64,000 bases of DNA from Shimia sp. Alg240-R146 (GTDB lineage: Bacteria > Pseudomonadota > Alphaproteobacteria > Rhodobacterales > Rhodobacteraceae). The translations under genes were made by a program, and so were the position numbers. Below the pieces are notes generated by a model that worked only from the letters and a program-made list of their open reading frames with translations, was not told the DNA's origin and did no database searches. How positions within the stretch are numbered: position 1 is the first letter of the stretch; each line of letters begins with the position of its first letter. The DNA is taken from positions 62,001-126,000 of the forward strand of contig NZ_CAMZOK010000004.1 in the NCBI RefSeq assembly GCF_947331465.1, given 5' to 3'. This document shows positions 9,419 through 18,218 of the stretch, in pieces.

Positions 9419-9436
9419 CCCGAAGGCAACTTCGGG
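9419..9436 (+). promoter_or_regulatory. GNRA-tetraloop hairpin next to the DUF1353 ribosome binding site
   Basis: CCCGAAG (9419-9425), loop GCAA, CTTCGGG (9430-9436): a perfect 7-bp stem with a stable GNRA loop. Its right arm provides the GGG of the GGGAGAAG sequence before the DUF1353 start. It could shield or position the ribosome site. No T-tract follows, so it is not a typical terminator. Confidence 0.4.
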
Positions 9437-9445
9437 AGAAGACGC

Positions 9446-10177
9446 ATGTGGCGAATTCTTGCTTGTGCAATTTTGGCGCTCGGAGCCTGTGCGCCGGTCA
9501 ATTACGACGCGGTGACGAAGGGCGAGTTTAGCGGATTGGTGCAGCTTTACTGGGTTGGTGGCAACACCAGCTCTGCGGTGGGAGATGGTAAGTTTTTGTA
9601 CTTGCCGCACGCGACCAGCCCGCTGCGGTACACCAGCAACGATCAGTATGACCCCAATGGCAAGCGGCTGGTGATAGAGCCGCCGGCGTTTTTCACAGAC
9701 GGAGGATCGGTTCCACGCATGGTGCAGGGTGTCCCGGGGTTCAATGCGTGGGCATTTGGGCCTGCTTATATCGTCCACGATTGGGCGTTTGAGGCGCATA
9801 GGTGTCTGAATTACAAAAAGAAAAGAGGGGACACAGTGAAGGATCCCGACGTTCCGACGCCAGAGATGGAAAAGTTGGAGAACATGTCGTTCAAACAGAG
9901 TGCTGAGTTGATGGCGGAGACCATCAAGACGCTGTTGCCGAAGGACGCAGCGGGAGGTCCGGGTGGCGTGATCGCGTCTTTTACCGCGGGTCCGATAAGC
10001 TTTGCAGCTTGGCAGGACGAGAAGTCCTGTGCCGAGATCCGCGCCCCGAAAGACCCGGCCCCTGAAGAAATCCGACAGCAAATGACCCGCCCGGGTTTAT
10101 CACAGGCGCAACGCGAGGTTTTCGAATTGGAAGACGGGCGGCAAGTGAAGTTGATCGGGGTTTTCAAGGTGCGCTAG
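9446..10177 (+). CDS. DUF1353 domain lipoprotein
   Basis: 243 aa. It starts with a lipoprotein signal (MWRILACAILALGAC), with the predicted lipidated Cys at residue 15. The central part (FFTDGGSVPRMVQGV ... YIVHDWAF) matches DUF1353, a family of unknown function known from phages and bacteria; the paired GGSVPR and VHDW motifs are its hallmark. The C-terminal third is charged and shows no recognisable domain. Start ATG 9446 is preceded by GGGAGAAG, which forms the edge of a perfect hairpin at 9419-9436. The function is unknown. Confidence 0.8.
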   Translation: MWRILACAILALGACAPVNYDAVTKGEFSGLVQLYWVGGNTSSAVGDGKFLYLPHATSPLRYTSNDQYDPNGKRLVIEPPAFFTDGGSVPRMVQGVPGFNAWAFGPAYIVHDWAFEAHRCLNYKKKRGDTVKDPDVPTPEMEKLENMSFKQSAELMAETIKTLLPKDAAGGPGGVIASFTAGPISFAAWQDEKSCAEIRAPKDPAPEEIRQQMTRPGLSQAQREVFELEDGRQVKLIGVFKVR

Positions 10178-10278
10178 GGGCTTGACCGCAATCTCGATCT
10201 GACGCGCGGTATCGTGTTTTGATCCTTGGCAAGCTGCGGTATATAGAGGGGCTTAAGTCGCTCAATCGGGGTTCGCGC

Positions 10279-12828
10279 GTGCTGAGATTTATCACTTCGT
10301 TCTTTGGGACGGTTTTCACTTTTGTCACCATGGGTCTTATCGTTGCCGGTTTGTCGGTTGGCGGGATTTTCTATGTCTATGGTCAGGAACTGCCCAGCCA
10401 CGAGAGTCTGGCGCAGTATAAACCGCCGACAATCAGCCGGATTTATTCGGGTGAAGGTGAAATCATTGACGAATTTGCCAAAGAACGCCGGCTGTTTGTG
10501 CCTGCGGATGAAATACCCGATCTGGTGAAACAGGCGTTTATTTCGGCTGAGGACAAAAATTTCTATGTGCATTCTGGGTATGACGCGCGCGGTATCGCGG
10601 CGGCATCGATTGAGTGTTTTGCCTCTCGGGGGAGCGGGTGTCGCGGGGCGTCTACGATCACGCAGCAGGTGATGAAGAACTTCCTGCTGTCCGGCGACCG
10701 GAAAATCGAGCGCAAGATCAAGGAGATCATCCTTGCGACAAGGGTCGAGGAGACCCTGAGCAAAGACCAAATTCTTGAGCTTTATATGAACGAGATTTTC
10801 CTCGGGCAGAACTCTTATGGCGTGGCCGCCGCTGCGCAGACCTATTTCAATAAAAACCTGGATGAGTTGGCACCGCACGAGGCGGCGATGCTGGCAGCTA
10901 TGCCGCAAGCGCCGGGCAAATATCACCCGGTGCGCGCCAAAGAGCGCGTCACCCAACGGCGTGACTATGTGCTGCGCGAGATGGCGCAGAACGGTTATAT
11001 CACCGCCGAAGTTGCGGAAGCTGAACGGCAGAAACCGTTGCGGTCCGTGCAGAATGGCGACTTTGAAAGCTACCGCGTGGCCTTGCCGCCGCGTGACTAT
11101 TTCACCGATGAAATTCGCCGTCAGTTGAGCCGCGATTTCGGCGAGGATGAGTTTTTCTCCGGTGGGATGACCGTGCGGGCGACCGCAGACCCCGAGATGC
11201 AGCAAGTGGCCGCCAAGGCTTTGCGCCGCGCGCTTGAAAAGTACGACCGGTCCCGCGGTGTGTGGCGTGGCACGCAGTTCAGCCTGCCTGCGGAAGCGCT
11301 TGAGAGCGAGACTGCATGGCGTGAGGCGCTGAGCGAAATTGAGGTTCCACGCGACGTGGAGCTTGAGGGTAAGTGGCATCCGGCCGTGGTTTTGGCGGTT
11401 GGTAATAACGACGCGCGTGTTGGTATCGAAGGCATTGACGAGGACGAGGACGGGCATTGGATCCCTGCCAAAGACGCGCAATGGGCCCGCAAGCAGCTGG
11501 AAGACGGCGCGCTGGGGCGGAAGGCCAAAGTTGCTGGCGATCTGGTGGACAAAGGCGATGTGGTTCTGGTGCGTGCGATTACCAAAGACGACAGCGGCGA
11601 GTTTGTGCGTTGGTCTTTGCGGCAGGTGCCAGAAGTGCAGGGCGGCTTTATGGCGATGGACGTCAACAACGGCCGTGTGATCGCCATGCAAGGCGGGTTC
11701 AGTTATCAGGACACGGTGTTTAACCGCGCCACGCAGGCGAAGCGTCAGCCGGGCTCGTCGTTCAAGCCGTTTGTTTACGCTTCGGCGCTGGACAGTGGCT
11801 ATAGCCCCGCGACCATCGTGATCGATGCGCCGATTGAGATTGATACGCCGCAGGGCGTTTGGCGTCCGAAGAACTCGACCAACAAGTTTTATGGCCCGAC
11901 CCCGATGCGGACCGGCATCGAGATGAGCCGGAACCTGATGACCATTCGTTTGGCGCAGGAAGTCGGTATGAGCGTTGTGGCGCGCTATGCCGAACGGTTT
12001 GGTGTGTATGATAACATGGGGCAGTTCCTTGCGAACTCTCTCGGCGCGGATGAAACCACGCTTTATCAGATGGTTGCGGCTTATGCGATGTTTGCCAATG
12101 GCGGCGAGCGGGTGGAGCCAACTTTGGTGGACCGGGTTCAGGACCGCTATGGCAAAACGATTTACCGCCATGACCAGCGCGAATGTTCCGATTGCGCCGA
12201 CCCAAGCATTCCGGAAACCCGCAGCCCGCGCATTGTGACCAATCGCGAGCAGGTGATGGATCCTGTGACAGCCTATCAGCTGACCTCGATGATGCAGGGC
12301 GTTGTGACGCGCGGCACCGCGAGCAGCCAGATCAAGCTGCCGGTTCCGGTGGCGGGCAAGACCGGCACCACCAACGAGGCCAAAGATGTTTGGTTTGTGG
12401 GCTTTACCTCCAACATCGCGGCAGGCTGCTATATTGGCCACGACCGCCCGCGTCCTCTGGGCCGTGGCACCTATGGCGGCACCACCTGTGGACCGGTGTT
12501 TCAGGAGTTCATGGAAGAGGCGATCAAGAAGTACGGCGGTGGTAAATTCCGTGTTCCACCCGGTGGGCACTTCATCAAGATCGACCGCTACACCGGCGCG
12601 CGATTGGACAATGACGCCAGCGGCGCACATGTGGTGGCGGAATACTTCCGCGATGGCGAAGAGCCGGTGTTTGGCATTACATATGACGGTGGTTTTGGCA
12701 TGGGATCAAACCTGCCGCTGTTTGACGAGGTCAATCAGGGTCGCGAAGTGACCACATCCACAGGCCGCGAGGTGATTGTGGGACCAAAGGCAGACTTTGG
12801 CACGGTGAGCTCGGGCGGCTTGTATTGA
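10279..12828 (+). CDS. mrcA: Penicillin-binding protein 1A (transglycosylase/transpeptidase)
   Basis: About 849 aa from GTG 10279 (an in-frame TTG at 10219 would add 20 residues; the shorter form begins directly at the membrane anchor, as is usual). Single N-terminal membrane segment (about 3-30), GT51 glycosyltransferase domain (SAEDKNFYVHSGYD, RGASTITQQVMKN), an inserted OB-like region (about 300-450), and the transpeptidase domain with the active-site SxxK (QPGSSFKPF), SRN and KTGTTNE motifs. It polymerises and crosslinks peptidoglycan from the periplasmic side. It shares direction with the DUF1353 gene but with about 100 bp between them. Confidence 0.95.
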   Translation: MLRFITSFFGTVFTFVTMGLIVAGLSVGGIFYVYGQELPSHESLAQYKPPTISRIYSGEGEIIDEFAKERRLFVPADEIPDLVKQAFISAEDKNFYVHSGYDARGIAAASIECFASRGSGCRGASTITQQVMKNFLLSGDRKIERKIKEIILATRVEETLSKDQILELYMNEIFLGQNSYGVAAAAQTYFNKNLDELAPHEAAMLAAMPQAPGKYHPVRAKERVTQRRDYVLREMAQNGYITAEVAEAERQKPLRSVQNGDFESYRVALPPRDYFTDEIRRQLSRDFGEDEFFSGGMTVRATADPEMQQVAAKALRRALEKYDRSRGVWRGTQFSLPAEALESETAWREALSEIEVPRDVELEGKWHPAVVLAVGNNDARVGIEGIDEDEDGHWIPAKDAQWARKQLEDGALGRKAKVAGDLVDKGDVVLVRAITKDDSGEFVRWSLRQVPEVQGGFMAMDVNNGRVIAMQGGFSYQDTVFNRATQAKRQPGSSFKPFVYASALDSGYSPATIVIDAPIEIDTPQGVWRPKNSTNKFYGPTPMRTGIEMSRNLMTIRLAQEVGMSVVARYAERFGVYDNMGQFLANSLGADETTLYQMVAAYAMFANGGERVEPTLVDRVQDRYGKTIYRHDQRECSDCADPSIPETRSPRIVTNREQVMDPVTAYQLTSMMQGVVTRGTASSQIKLPVPVAGKTGTTNEAKDVWFVGFTSNIAAGCYIGHDRPRPLGRGTYGGTTCGPVFQEFMEEAIKKYGGGKFRVPPGGHFIKIDRYTGARLDNDASGAHVVAEYFRDGEEPVFGITYDGGFGMGSNLPLFDEVNQGREVTTSTGREVIVGPKADFGTVSSGGLY

Positions 12829-13134
12829 GACCCAAAATGTCCTGATGGTGGGCTTTGGCCTTCGGTGGCTGCGGTTGCACATGGGGTGTTCGCCGTGTCT
12901 GCGGATCCCACGGCGGTCGTAGCTGCCACGTTGACCGATATTGAAGTGCCTGAAACACTTGCAAGCGGGCAACGCGTTGATTTACGCCCCTTACGGCCGT
13001 CACATCCGAGGGCAATGGTGAAAGTCCTGATCGGCCTTGTCTGGAGTTGACACGGATCGGATTGCAGAGACCTTGCCGCGCCATGGGGTCTGCGCTATCA
13101 CCCAAGTCTAAACCCGACAGGAGCAGGACCGAGC
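12829..13134 (+). other. 306-bp gap between mrcA and prfB; possible small ORF remnant
   Basis: No recognisable gene. An open frame at 12865-13050 (61 codons from GTG) has normal base composition but no clear ribosome binding site and no family I recognise. It may be a degraded gene or chance. The last part holds the prfB ribosome site (ACAGGAGCAGGA, just before 13135). Confidence 0.4.
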
Positions 13135-14259
13135 ATGCGCGCTGAAGCACAGAACCTTGTGACAGACATCGAAAAATCTCTTGAGCTGTTGCGCCAGCGG
13201 ATGAACGTGGAAACGGCAGCGTATCGGTTGGAAGAGTTCAACGCACGTGTCGAAGATCCTGACCTGTGGAATGATCCTGCGGCGGCGCAAAAGCTGATGC
13301 GCGAGCGCCAGATGCTTGTGGATGCGATGGACACCGTCAAAGCCATCGAAACCGACATGAACGACAACGTCGAGCTTATTGAATTGGGCGAGATGGAAGA
13401 GGACGACGAGGTGATTGCCGAGGCTGAAGCCGCGTTGGCCGCACTTCGCGACAAGGCCGCCAAAAAGGAGCTGGAAGCGCTTTTGAATGGCGAGACCGAC
13501 AGCAACGACGCGTTCCTTGAGATCAAATCCGGCGCGGGTGGCACCGAGGCGTGTGACTGGGCCAGCATGCTGGCACGGATGTATGTCCGTTGGGCAGAAA
13601 GCCGTGGCTTTTCGGTGGAGTTGCAGGAAGAGCAGGCCGGAACCGAGGCAGGCATCAAATCCGCGACCTATCAGATTAAGGGCCACAACGCTTATGGCTG
13701 GTTGAAATCGGAAAGTGGCACGCACCGGTTGGTGCGGATTTCGCCGTTTGGCAAAGGCACCCGTGAGACGTCTTTTGCAGCTGTGGGCGCTTACCCGGTG
13801 ATTGACGACAACATCGAAATCGAAGTGAACCCCGCGGATATTCGCATTGATACCTATCGCTCGTCAGGTGCGGGTGGTCAGCACGTGAACACCACGGATT
13901 CGGCCGTGCGGATCACGCACCACCCCACAGGGATTGTGGTGACGAGTTCTGAAAAATCGCAGCACCAGAACCGTGACATCGCGATGAAGGCCCTGAAATC
14001 GCGTCTCTATCAGATGGAACTGGACCTGCGCAGCGCCGAAGTGAACGCATTGCATGAAGCCAAAGGCGACGCGGGCTGGGGCGCTCAGATCCGCTCTTAT
14101 GTGATGCAGCCTTATCAGATGGTCAAAGACCTGCGTACGAACTATGAGACCGCCGACACCAAAGGCGTGCTGGATGGTGATCTGGATGAGTTCATGGCTG
14201 CGACATTGGCGATGAATGTGGCTGGCAAGAGCCGCGCTGACGCGCAAAACGACGAATAA
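13135..14259 (+). CDS. prfB: Peptide chain release factor 2
   Basis: 374 aa. Releases finished proteins at UAA and UGA codons. The anticodon-like tripeptide SPF is present (RISPFGKGTRE) and the peptidyl-hydrolysis motif GGQ is in SSGAGGQHVNTTDSAVRITH. The whole protein is encoded in one frame from ATG 13135, so there is no in-frame UGA and no autoregulatory +1 frameshift as in E. coli. Good ribosome site (AGGAGCAGGA). It is followed after 114 bp by an amidase gene. Confidence 0.96.
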   Translation: MRAEAQNLVTDIEKSLELLRQRMNVETAAYRLEEFNARVEDPDLWNDPAAAQKLMRERQMLVDAMDTVKAIETDMNDNVELIELGEMEEDDEVIAEAEAALAALRDKAAKKELEALLNGETDSNDAFLEIKSGAGGTEACDWASMLARMYVRWAESRGFSVELQEEQAGTEAGIKSATYQIKGHNAYGWLKSESGTHRLVRISPFGKGTRETSFAAVGAYPVIDDNIEIEVNPADIRIDTYRSSGAGGQHVNTTDSAVRITHHPTGIVVTSSEKSQHQNRDIAMKALKSRLYQMELDLRSAEVNALHEAKGDAGWGAQIRSYVMQPYQMVKDLRTNYETADTKGVLDGDLDEFMAATLAMNVAGKSRADAQNDE

Positions 14260-14373
14260 ACGCTTAGTTGGATTGGATAAGACCGCTCGCCCCAGAGGTG
14301 GGCGCGTCCCTGTGTTGTCCCTTGCCTTTGCAGCCTTGTGATGTAGCGTTCCCGTAACTTTGGGGAGGCGGAC

Positions 14374-15789
14374 ATGAGCGATTTTCTTGACTGGGATGCG
14401 GTGGATCTGATTGGAGCACTGCGTGGGGGCAGCCTGACGGCGGAGCAGGTCATGACGGCGACGCTGGCGCGGGTGGGTGCGCGCAATCCGGCGGTGAATG
14501 CAATTGTCGATTTGCGGGCTGATGAAGAGCTTTTGGCGGAAGCGCGCGCAGCGGATGCGGTGCCAGCGGAGAAGCGTGGCAAGCTGCATGGTGTGCCAAT
14601 GGCGATCAAGGCGCTGGCGCATGTGAAGGGTGTTCGAAACACCGAAGGATCCCCGCTTTATGCCGATCGCATTTCCGAAGAAGACAGCCGGTTTGTCGCG
14701 CTGATGCGGGCCGAAGGCGCTATTTTTATTGGCAAAACCAATGTGCCGGAATTCGGGTTGGGCAGTCACAGCTACAACCCTGTGCACGGCGTAACCCGCA
14801 ACCCTTATGGGCATGATTTTACTGCTGGCGGCAGTTCTGGCGGCGCGGCGGTGGCCTTGGCAACGCGTATGGTGGCGCTGGCGGATGGGTCGGACATGAT
14901 GGGCAGCCTGCGCAATCCAGCAGCGTGGAACAACGTGTATGGCTTTCGGCCAAGTTGGGGCTTGGTGCCGCGCGAGGCGGGCAGTGAGAGCTTTTGGCAG
15001 CAGTTGAGCACGATTGGTCCAATGGCGCGCAGTCCGCGCGATATGGCGCTGATGATGTCGGTGCTGGCGCAGCCTGAGGCACGGGTGCCGTTCAATATGC
15101 CTGCGCAGGATTGGGACTTGCCTGAGGGCGGTGCTGTGGCCGGGCGCCGGATTGGCTGGTTGGGCGATTGGGACGGAGAGATGCCGATGGAGGCAGGCGT
15201 GCTGGATGCCTGCCGGAGCGGATTTGAGGTGCTTGGAGAGCAGGGCGCCGACTTGTGTGATCTGAACCCTCCGTTTGATGCTGAAGCTATGTTTCAAAGC
15301 TGGGCGGACTTGCGGTCGTTTGCGCTTGCGGGAGAGTTGGCACCGCTGTTTGAGGACGCCACCAAGAAAGAGCGCCTGAAGCCGGAAGCCCAATGGGAAG
15401 TGCAACGTGGCATGGAAATGGGCGCGATGGATTTGCAGCGCGCCACCAAGGTGCGCTCGCAGTGGTTCGCGGCGGCGGCAGAGATGTTTGAACATGTTGA
15501 TGCGGTGGTCTTGCCGGTGGCGCAGTGCTGGCCATTTCCGGCGGAGTGGGATTGGCCCAAAGACATCGCAGGCGTGGCCATGGACACATATCATCGATGG
15601 ATGCAGGTGATGGTGCCCGCAAGCCTTTTGGGGCTGCCGGCTGTCAGTGTGCCGGTCGGGTTCAACGCGGATGGATTGCCCATGGGCATGCAGATTATCG
15701 GTGCGAAGGGGGCGGACCGGATGGTTCTGGAGATCGCTCAGGGCTACCACAAAGCGACCCATTGGTTGGCGCAACGGCCCGTGGTTTGA
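14374..15789 (+). CDS. Amidase-signature family hydrolase
   Basis: 471 aa. The Ser-cisSer-Lys triad can be traced: Lys in MAIKALAHVKG, the cis-Ser region GGSSGGAAVALA, and the nucleophile Ser in DGSDMMGSLRNPA. The usual DGGGSIR form is replaced by DMMGSLR, a known variation among short-chain amidases. Enzymes of this family hydrolyse amides to acids and ammonia. The GatA role is unlikely because no gatB/gatC genes are near and the signature differs. The substrate is unknown. Start ATG 14374 is preceded by GGGGAGGCGG. Confidence 0.88.
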   Translation: MSDFLDWDAVDLIGALRGGSLTAEQVMTATLARVGARNPAVNAIVDLRADEELLAEARAADAVPAEKRGKLHGVPMAIKALAHVKGVRNTEGSPLYADRISEEDSRFVALMRAEGAIFIGKTNVPEFGLGSHSYNPVHGVTRNPYGHDFTAGGSSGGAAVALATRMVALADGSDMMGSLRNPAAWNNVYGFRPSWGLVPREAGSESFWQQLSTIGPMARSPRDMALMMSVLAQPEARVPFNMPAQDWDLPEGGAVAGRRIGWLGDWDGEMPMEAGVLDACRSGFEVLGEQGADLCDLNPPFDAEAMFQSWADLRSFALAGELAPLFEDATKKERLKPEAQWEVQRGMEMGAMDLQRATKVRSQWFAAAAEMFEHVDAVVLPVAQCWPFPAEWDWPKDIAGVAMDTYHRWMQVMVPASLLGLPAVSVPVGFNADGLPMGMQIIGAKGADRMVLEIAQGYHKATHWLAQRPVV

Positions 15790-15932
15790 GTGGGTCATGC
15801 GCCTGACGAGGCCCTGATACCCGTTTTGGCGCCGGTTTCCTGTTGATTTAAGGCTGCTTTTTACCCGCGGGCTTGATCGGTTGCGCCAAAGCGGCTTTGA
15901 TCAAGCCCGAGGAGATCAAAGGGAGAGCAGCA

Positions 15933-16745
15933 ATGGCGCAAGATGCGGCAGGGCCAGTGGACGCAGGGCCACAAACACCTGAATTGGGGGTGCCGGACCT
16001 CGGTGCGGCCGAATTCTCGATGCTGGGCACCGCGCTGCGTCGTGGACTGCGGGATTTCATTAAGAAGCCGCTCTATGGCTTTGCTTTTTCTATGTTTTAT
16101 GTGATCGGGGGCTGGGCGATGCTGTGGCTGACCCTTGCCAGTGGACAGAGTTACTGGCTGACATTTGCCGCGATTGGCTTTCCCTTGATTGGGCCGTTTG
16201 CCGCCGTGGGGCTTTATGAGGTGAGCCACCGTCTTGAGAATGGCACGCCAATGACATGGGGCGATATTACCGGGGTCGTCTGGCGTCAGAGCAAGAGGCA
16301 ATTGCCGTCGATCTGTGCGGTGATCATAATCGTGTTCCTGTTCTGGTTCTTTCTTGCCCACATGATTTTTGCGCTGTTTCTAGGGCTGTCGACGATGACC
16401 AATGTCTCGTCCAGCTATGACATTTACCTGACCTCCAACGGTCTTCAAATGCTGGCGGTCGGCACGGTCGTCGGCGCGGCGTTTGCCATGCTGCTTTATA
16501 TGATCACCGTGATGTCGCTGCCGCTTTTGCTCGATCGGGAGATCGATTTTGTGACGGCGATGATCACCAGTTTCAAGTTTGTGCAGGACAACTTGGTGGT
16601 GATGATTGTCTGGGCGGCGCTGTTGGCCGGATTGACGTTTGTGGCAATGATACCGGGATTCTTTGGCATATTCATTGTCTTGCCGGTGCTGGGACATGCC
16701 AGTTGGCACCTATATGCACAGGTCAAAGCGGCGGGCGCGGCCTAG
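15933..16745 (+). CDS. DUF2189 integral membrane protein
   Basis: 270 aa. A soluble N-terminal stretch of about 45 residues is followed by six hydrophobic segments (for example FAFSMFYVIGGWAMLWLTLA and VAMIPGFFGIFIVLPVLGHASW). The RRGLRDFIKKPLYGFAF ... FPLIGPFAAVGLYEVSRR-like pattern is that of DUF2189, a family of unknown function widespread in proteobacteria. Start ATG 15933 follows GGGAGAGCAG; an upstream in-frame ATG at 15873 lacks such a site. It ends with a 4-bp overlap with the convergent small gene at 16742. Confidence 0.82.
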   Translation: MAQDAAGPVDAGPQTPELGVPDLGAAEFSMLGTALRRGLRDFIKKPLYGFAFSMFYVIGGWAMLWLTLASGQSYWLTFAAIGFPLIGPFAAVGLYEVSHRLENGTPMTWGDITGVVWRQSKRQLPSICAVIIIVFLFWFFLAHMIFALFLGLSTMTNVSSSYDIYLTSNGLQMLAVGTVVGAAFAMLLYMITVMSLPLLLDREIDFVTAMITSFKFVQDNLVVMIVWAALLAGLTFVAMIPGFFGIFIVLPVLGHASWHLYAQVKAAGAA

Positions 16746-16954
16746 TCGCGGCCCATATCAGACAGCTGTTGGCGCAGATCGGGTGCACGCGCGTCGCCAA
16801 TTTCCAAGGCAAACACATAAGCATGCGTCAGAAAAAAACCGCGTGCCTCTTCTGTGGTGGCGGTTTCGGCGGCTTTGCAATAGAGGGCGACCAATGTTGG
16901 CACATCGCCCGCCGCATGGGCGGCGAGCAGGCGGTGATCAAGCGGATCGCTCAT
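16742..16954 (-). CDS. Small conserved protein coupled to the Rieske oxygenase
   Basis: 70 aa, predicted all-helical and soluble (MSDPLDHRLLAAHAAGDVPTLVALYCKAAE...), with no recognised domain; the spacing of small and large residues resembles a TPR-like helical pair. Its ATG overlaps the stop of the upstream Rieske oxygenase gene (ATGA, 16951-16954), so its translation is probably coupled. That arrangement is the main evidence that it is real and acts with the oxygenase. The function is unknown. Confidence 0.7.
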   Translation of the reverse strand: MSDPLDHRLLAAHAAGDVPTLVALYCKAAETATTEEARGFFLTHAYVFALEIGDARAPDLRQQLSDMGRD

Positions 16955-18114
16955 TCAGCGGCGTCAACTTGGGCGGCGCGGTGCAGTTGCATGCGTTGAG
17001 CAACCCAGTCGTGGAAGCAGTGGGTTGGTCCGTCCATCGCGGGAGAAAAACGCCCGCCGTCAAATCCGGGAGCGTGGCGCCCGCGTTGCATGCCTTCGAC
17101 GACAAAGACGTCTTCCTCAAAGACCTCTTTCCACTGGGCCGTGTTTTTGGCGCGCAGAGCATCGTCAGTGTCTTCGGTGGCATAAAACAGGTGAATGTGT
17201 TCGATGGTGTTTTGCGTGTCGATAGGTTCGAGCACGATGGCAAAGGCGTGGTCCCGTTGCGCTCCCATCAGCACGTTGGGATAGACCGCGATGTATTCGG
17301 CGCCTTCGTTCCAGAAATCGGAGAGGCCGGTGAAATCTGGGAAGGTTTCGCCTGTTTCGGCGGTCAATTGACGATAGACGCTGGTGCCTTGGCCAGAAAA
17401 CAGGCCTGCTTCGGCGATGTTATAGTGGTCTTCCAGACGTGAATAGCTGTTCAGACCGGGGTGCACCCACGGCAGGTGATAGCTCTCGCAGTAGTTTTCC
17501 ACGGCGAGTTTCCAATTGGTGCGCACGGGCAGGGTGAAGGCGCTGTCCGCGCCGCCGTGGTGGTGGGGTTGGTCAAATTCAGCCCAGCGGGCGAGCAAGC
17601 CGGCGTGCACCTCTTCAAAGGCGGGTGCGTCGCCGGAGATGTTCACAAAGACGACGTCGCGCCAGATGTGGCTGCGGACTTCGATCAGGCCCAATTCCGC
17701 GCGATTCATGGCGGCGTGGGTGTTTTGGCCTGGCCCACCGACATGCGGTGTCGTCACCAAACGGCCGTCGGTCGCGTAGCACCAGCTGTGATAGGGGCAG
17801 CGGATCGCGCCCTCGATCTTGCGGGGTTCCTCGACAAGGATCATGCCGCGATGGCGGCAGGTGTTGTTAAACACGCGCACAACGCCCGCGCGGTCACGCA
17901 GCAGCAAAAGCGGCATGCCGAGAAACGTGATCGGTTTGGCATCGCCGGGTTCTGGCACATCGGCGGCCACGGCAAGGCCCGCCCATGTCGAGAGCAGCAC
18001 AGCTTGCGTTTCTTCGGCAAAGACAGTCGGGTCGGTGTAGTGCGGGTTTGGCAGGCCTTGGGCGCTGTCCAAAGGGCGACGGACCGCTGTGAGGTCTGTG
18101 GGGGTCTGGGTCAT
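16951..18114 (-). CDS. Rieske-type ring-hydroxylating oxygenase alpha subunit
   Basis: 387 aa. Rieske [2Fe-2S] ligands C86, H88, C106 and H109 (NTCRHRG ... CPYHSWC). The catalytic mononuclear iron site is E-N-Y-C-E-S-Y-H-L-P-W-V-H with H213 and H218. Such enzymes hydroxylate or demethylate small molecules, with electrons from a reductase that is not encoded nearby. Overall shape resembles the family that includes N-demethylases of quaternary amines, but the substrate cannot be set from the sequence. GGAGAA precedes ATG 18114. An 8-bp inverted repeat 52 bp upstream (18166-18188) and an HTH regulator gene just beyond suggest local control. Confidence 0.88.
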   Translation of the reverse strand: MTQTPTDLTAVRRPLDSAQGLPNPHYTDPTVFAEETQAVLLSTWAGLAVAADVPEPGDAKPITFLGMPLLLLRDRAGVVRVFNNTCRHRGMILVEEPRKIEGAIRCPYHSWCYATDGRLVTTPHVGGPGQNTHAAMNRAELGLIEVRSHIWRDVVFVNISGDAPAFEEVHAGLLARWAEFDQPHHHGGADSAFTLPVRTNWKLAVENYCESYHLPWVHPGLNSYSRLEDHYNIAEAGLFSGQGTSVYRQLTAETGETFPDFTGLSDFWNEGAEYIAVYPNVLMGAQRDHAFAIVLEPIDTQNTIEHIHLFYATEDTDDALRAKNTAQWKEVFEEDVFVVEGMQRGRHAPGFDGGRFSPAMDGPTHCFHDWVAQRMQLHRAAQVDAAE

Positions 18115-18165
18115 GGCGATTCTCCGCGTTGGCTACACTCAGCCTAGGCGCGAGAGCACAGAGTT

Positions 18166-18188
18166 CACTTGTCTATGTGCGACAAGTG
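18166..18188. promoter_or_regulatory. Operator-like inverted repeat upstream of the Rieske oxygenase gene
   Basis: CACTTGTC (18166-18173) and GACAAGTG (18181-18188) are perfect 8-bp arms separated by 7 nt. The site lies 52-74 nt before the oxygenase start and just after the end of the HTH regulator gene. No T-tract follows on the regulator's strand, so an operator fits better than a terminator. Confidence 0.5.
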
Positions 18189-18218
18189 GTGGCGCGGATC
18201 GGCACTGAGTAGACCCGG

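Noticed and set aside
10174..12630. Minus-strand open frame of 818 codons opposite mrcA
   Set aside because: It lies fully opposite the PBP1A gene; its translation is rich in His/Arg and has no recognisable domain. Long antisense frames are common where GC-rich third positions avoid stop codons.
14374..15789. Amidase gene as gatA of the Glu-tRNA amidotransferase
   Set aside because: Neither gatB nor gatC is nearby, and the nucleophile region (DMMGSLRNP) differs from GatA.
13864..15798. Minus-strand open frame of 644 codons opposite prfB and the amidase gene
   Set aside because: It spans two well-supported plus-strand genes and has the same His/Arg-rich shadow composition.
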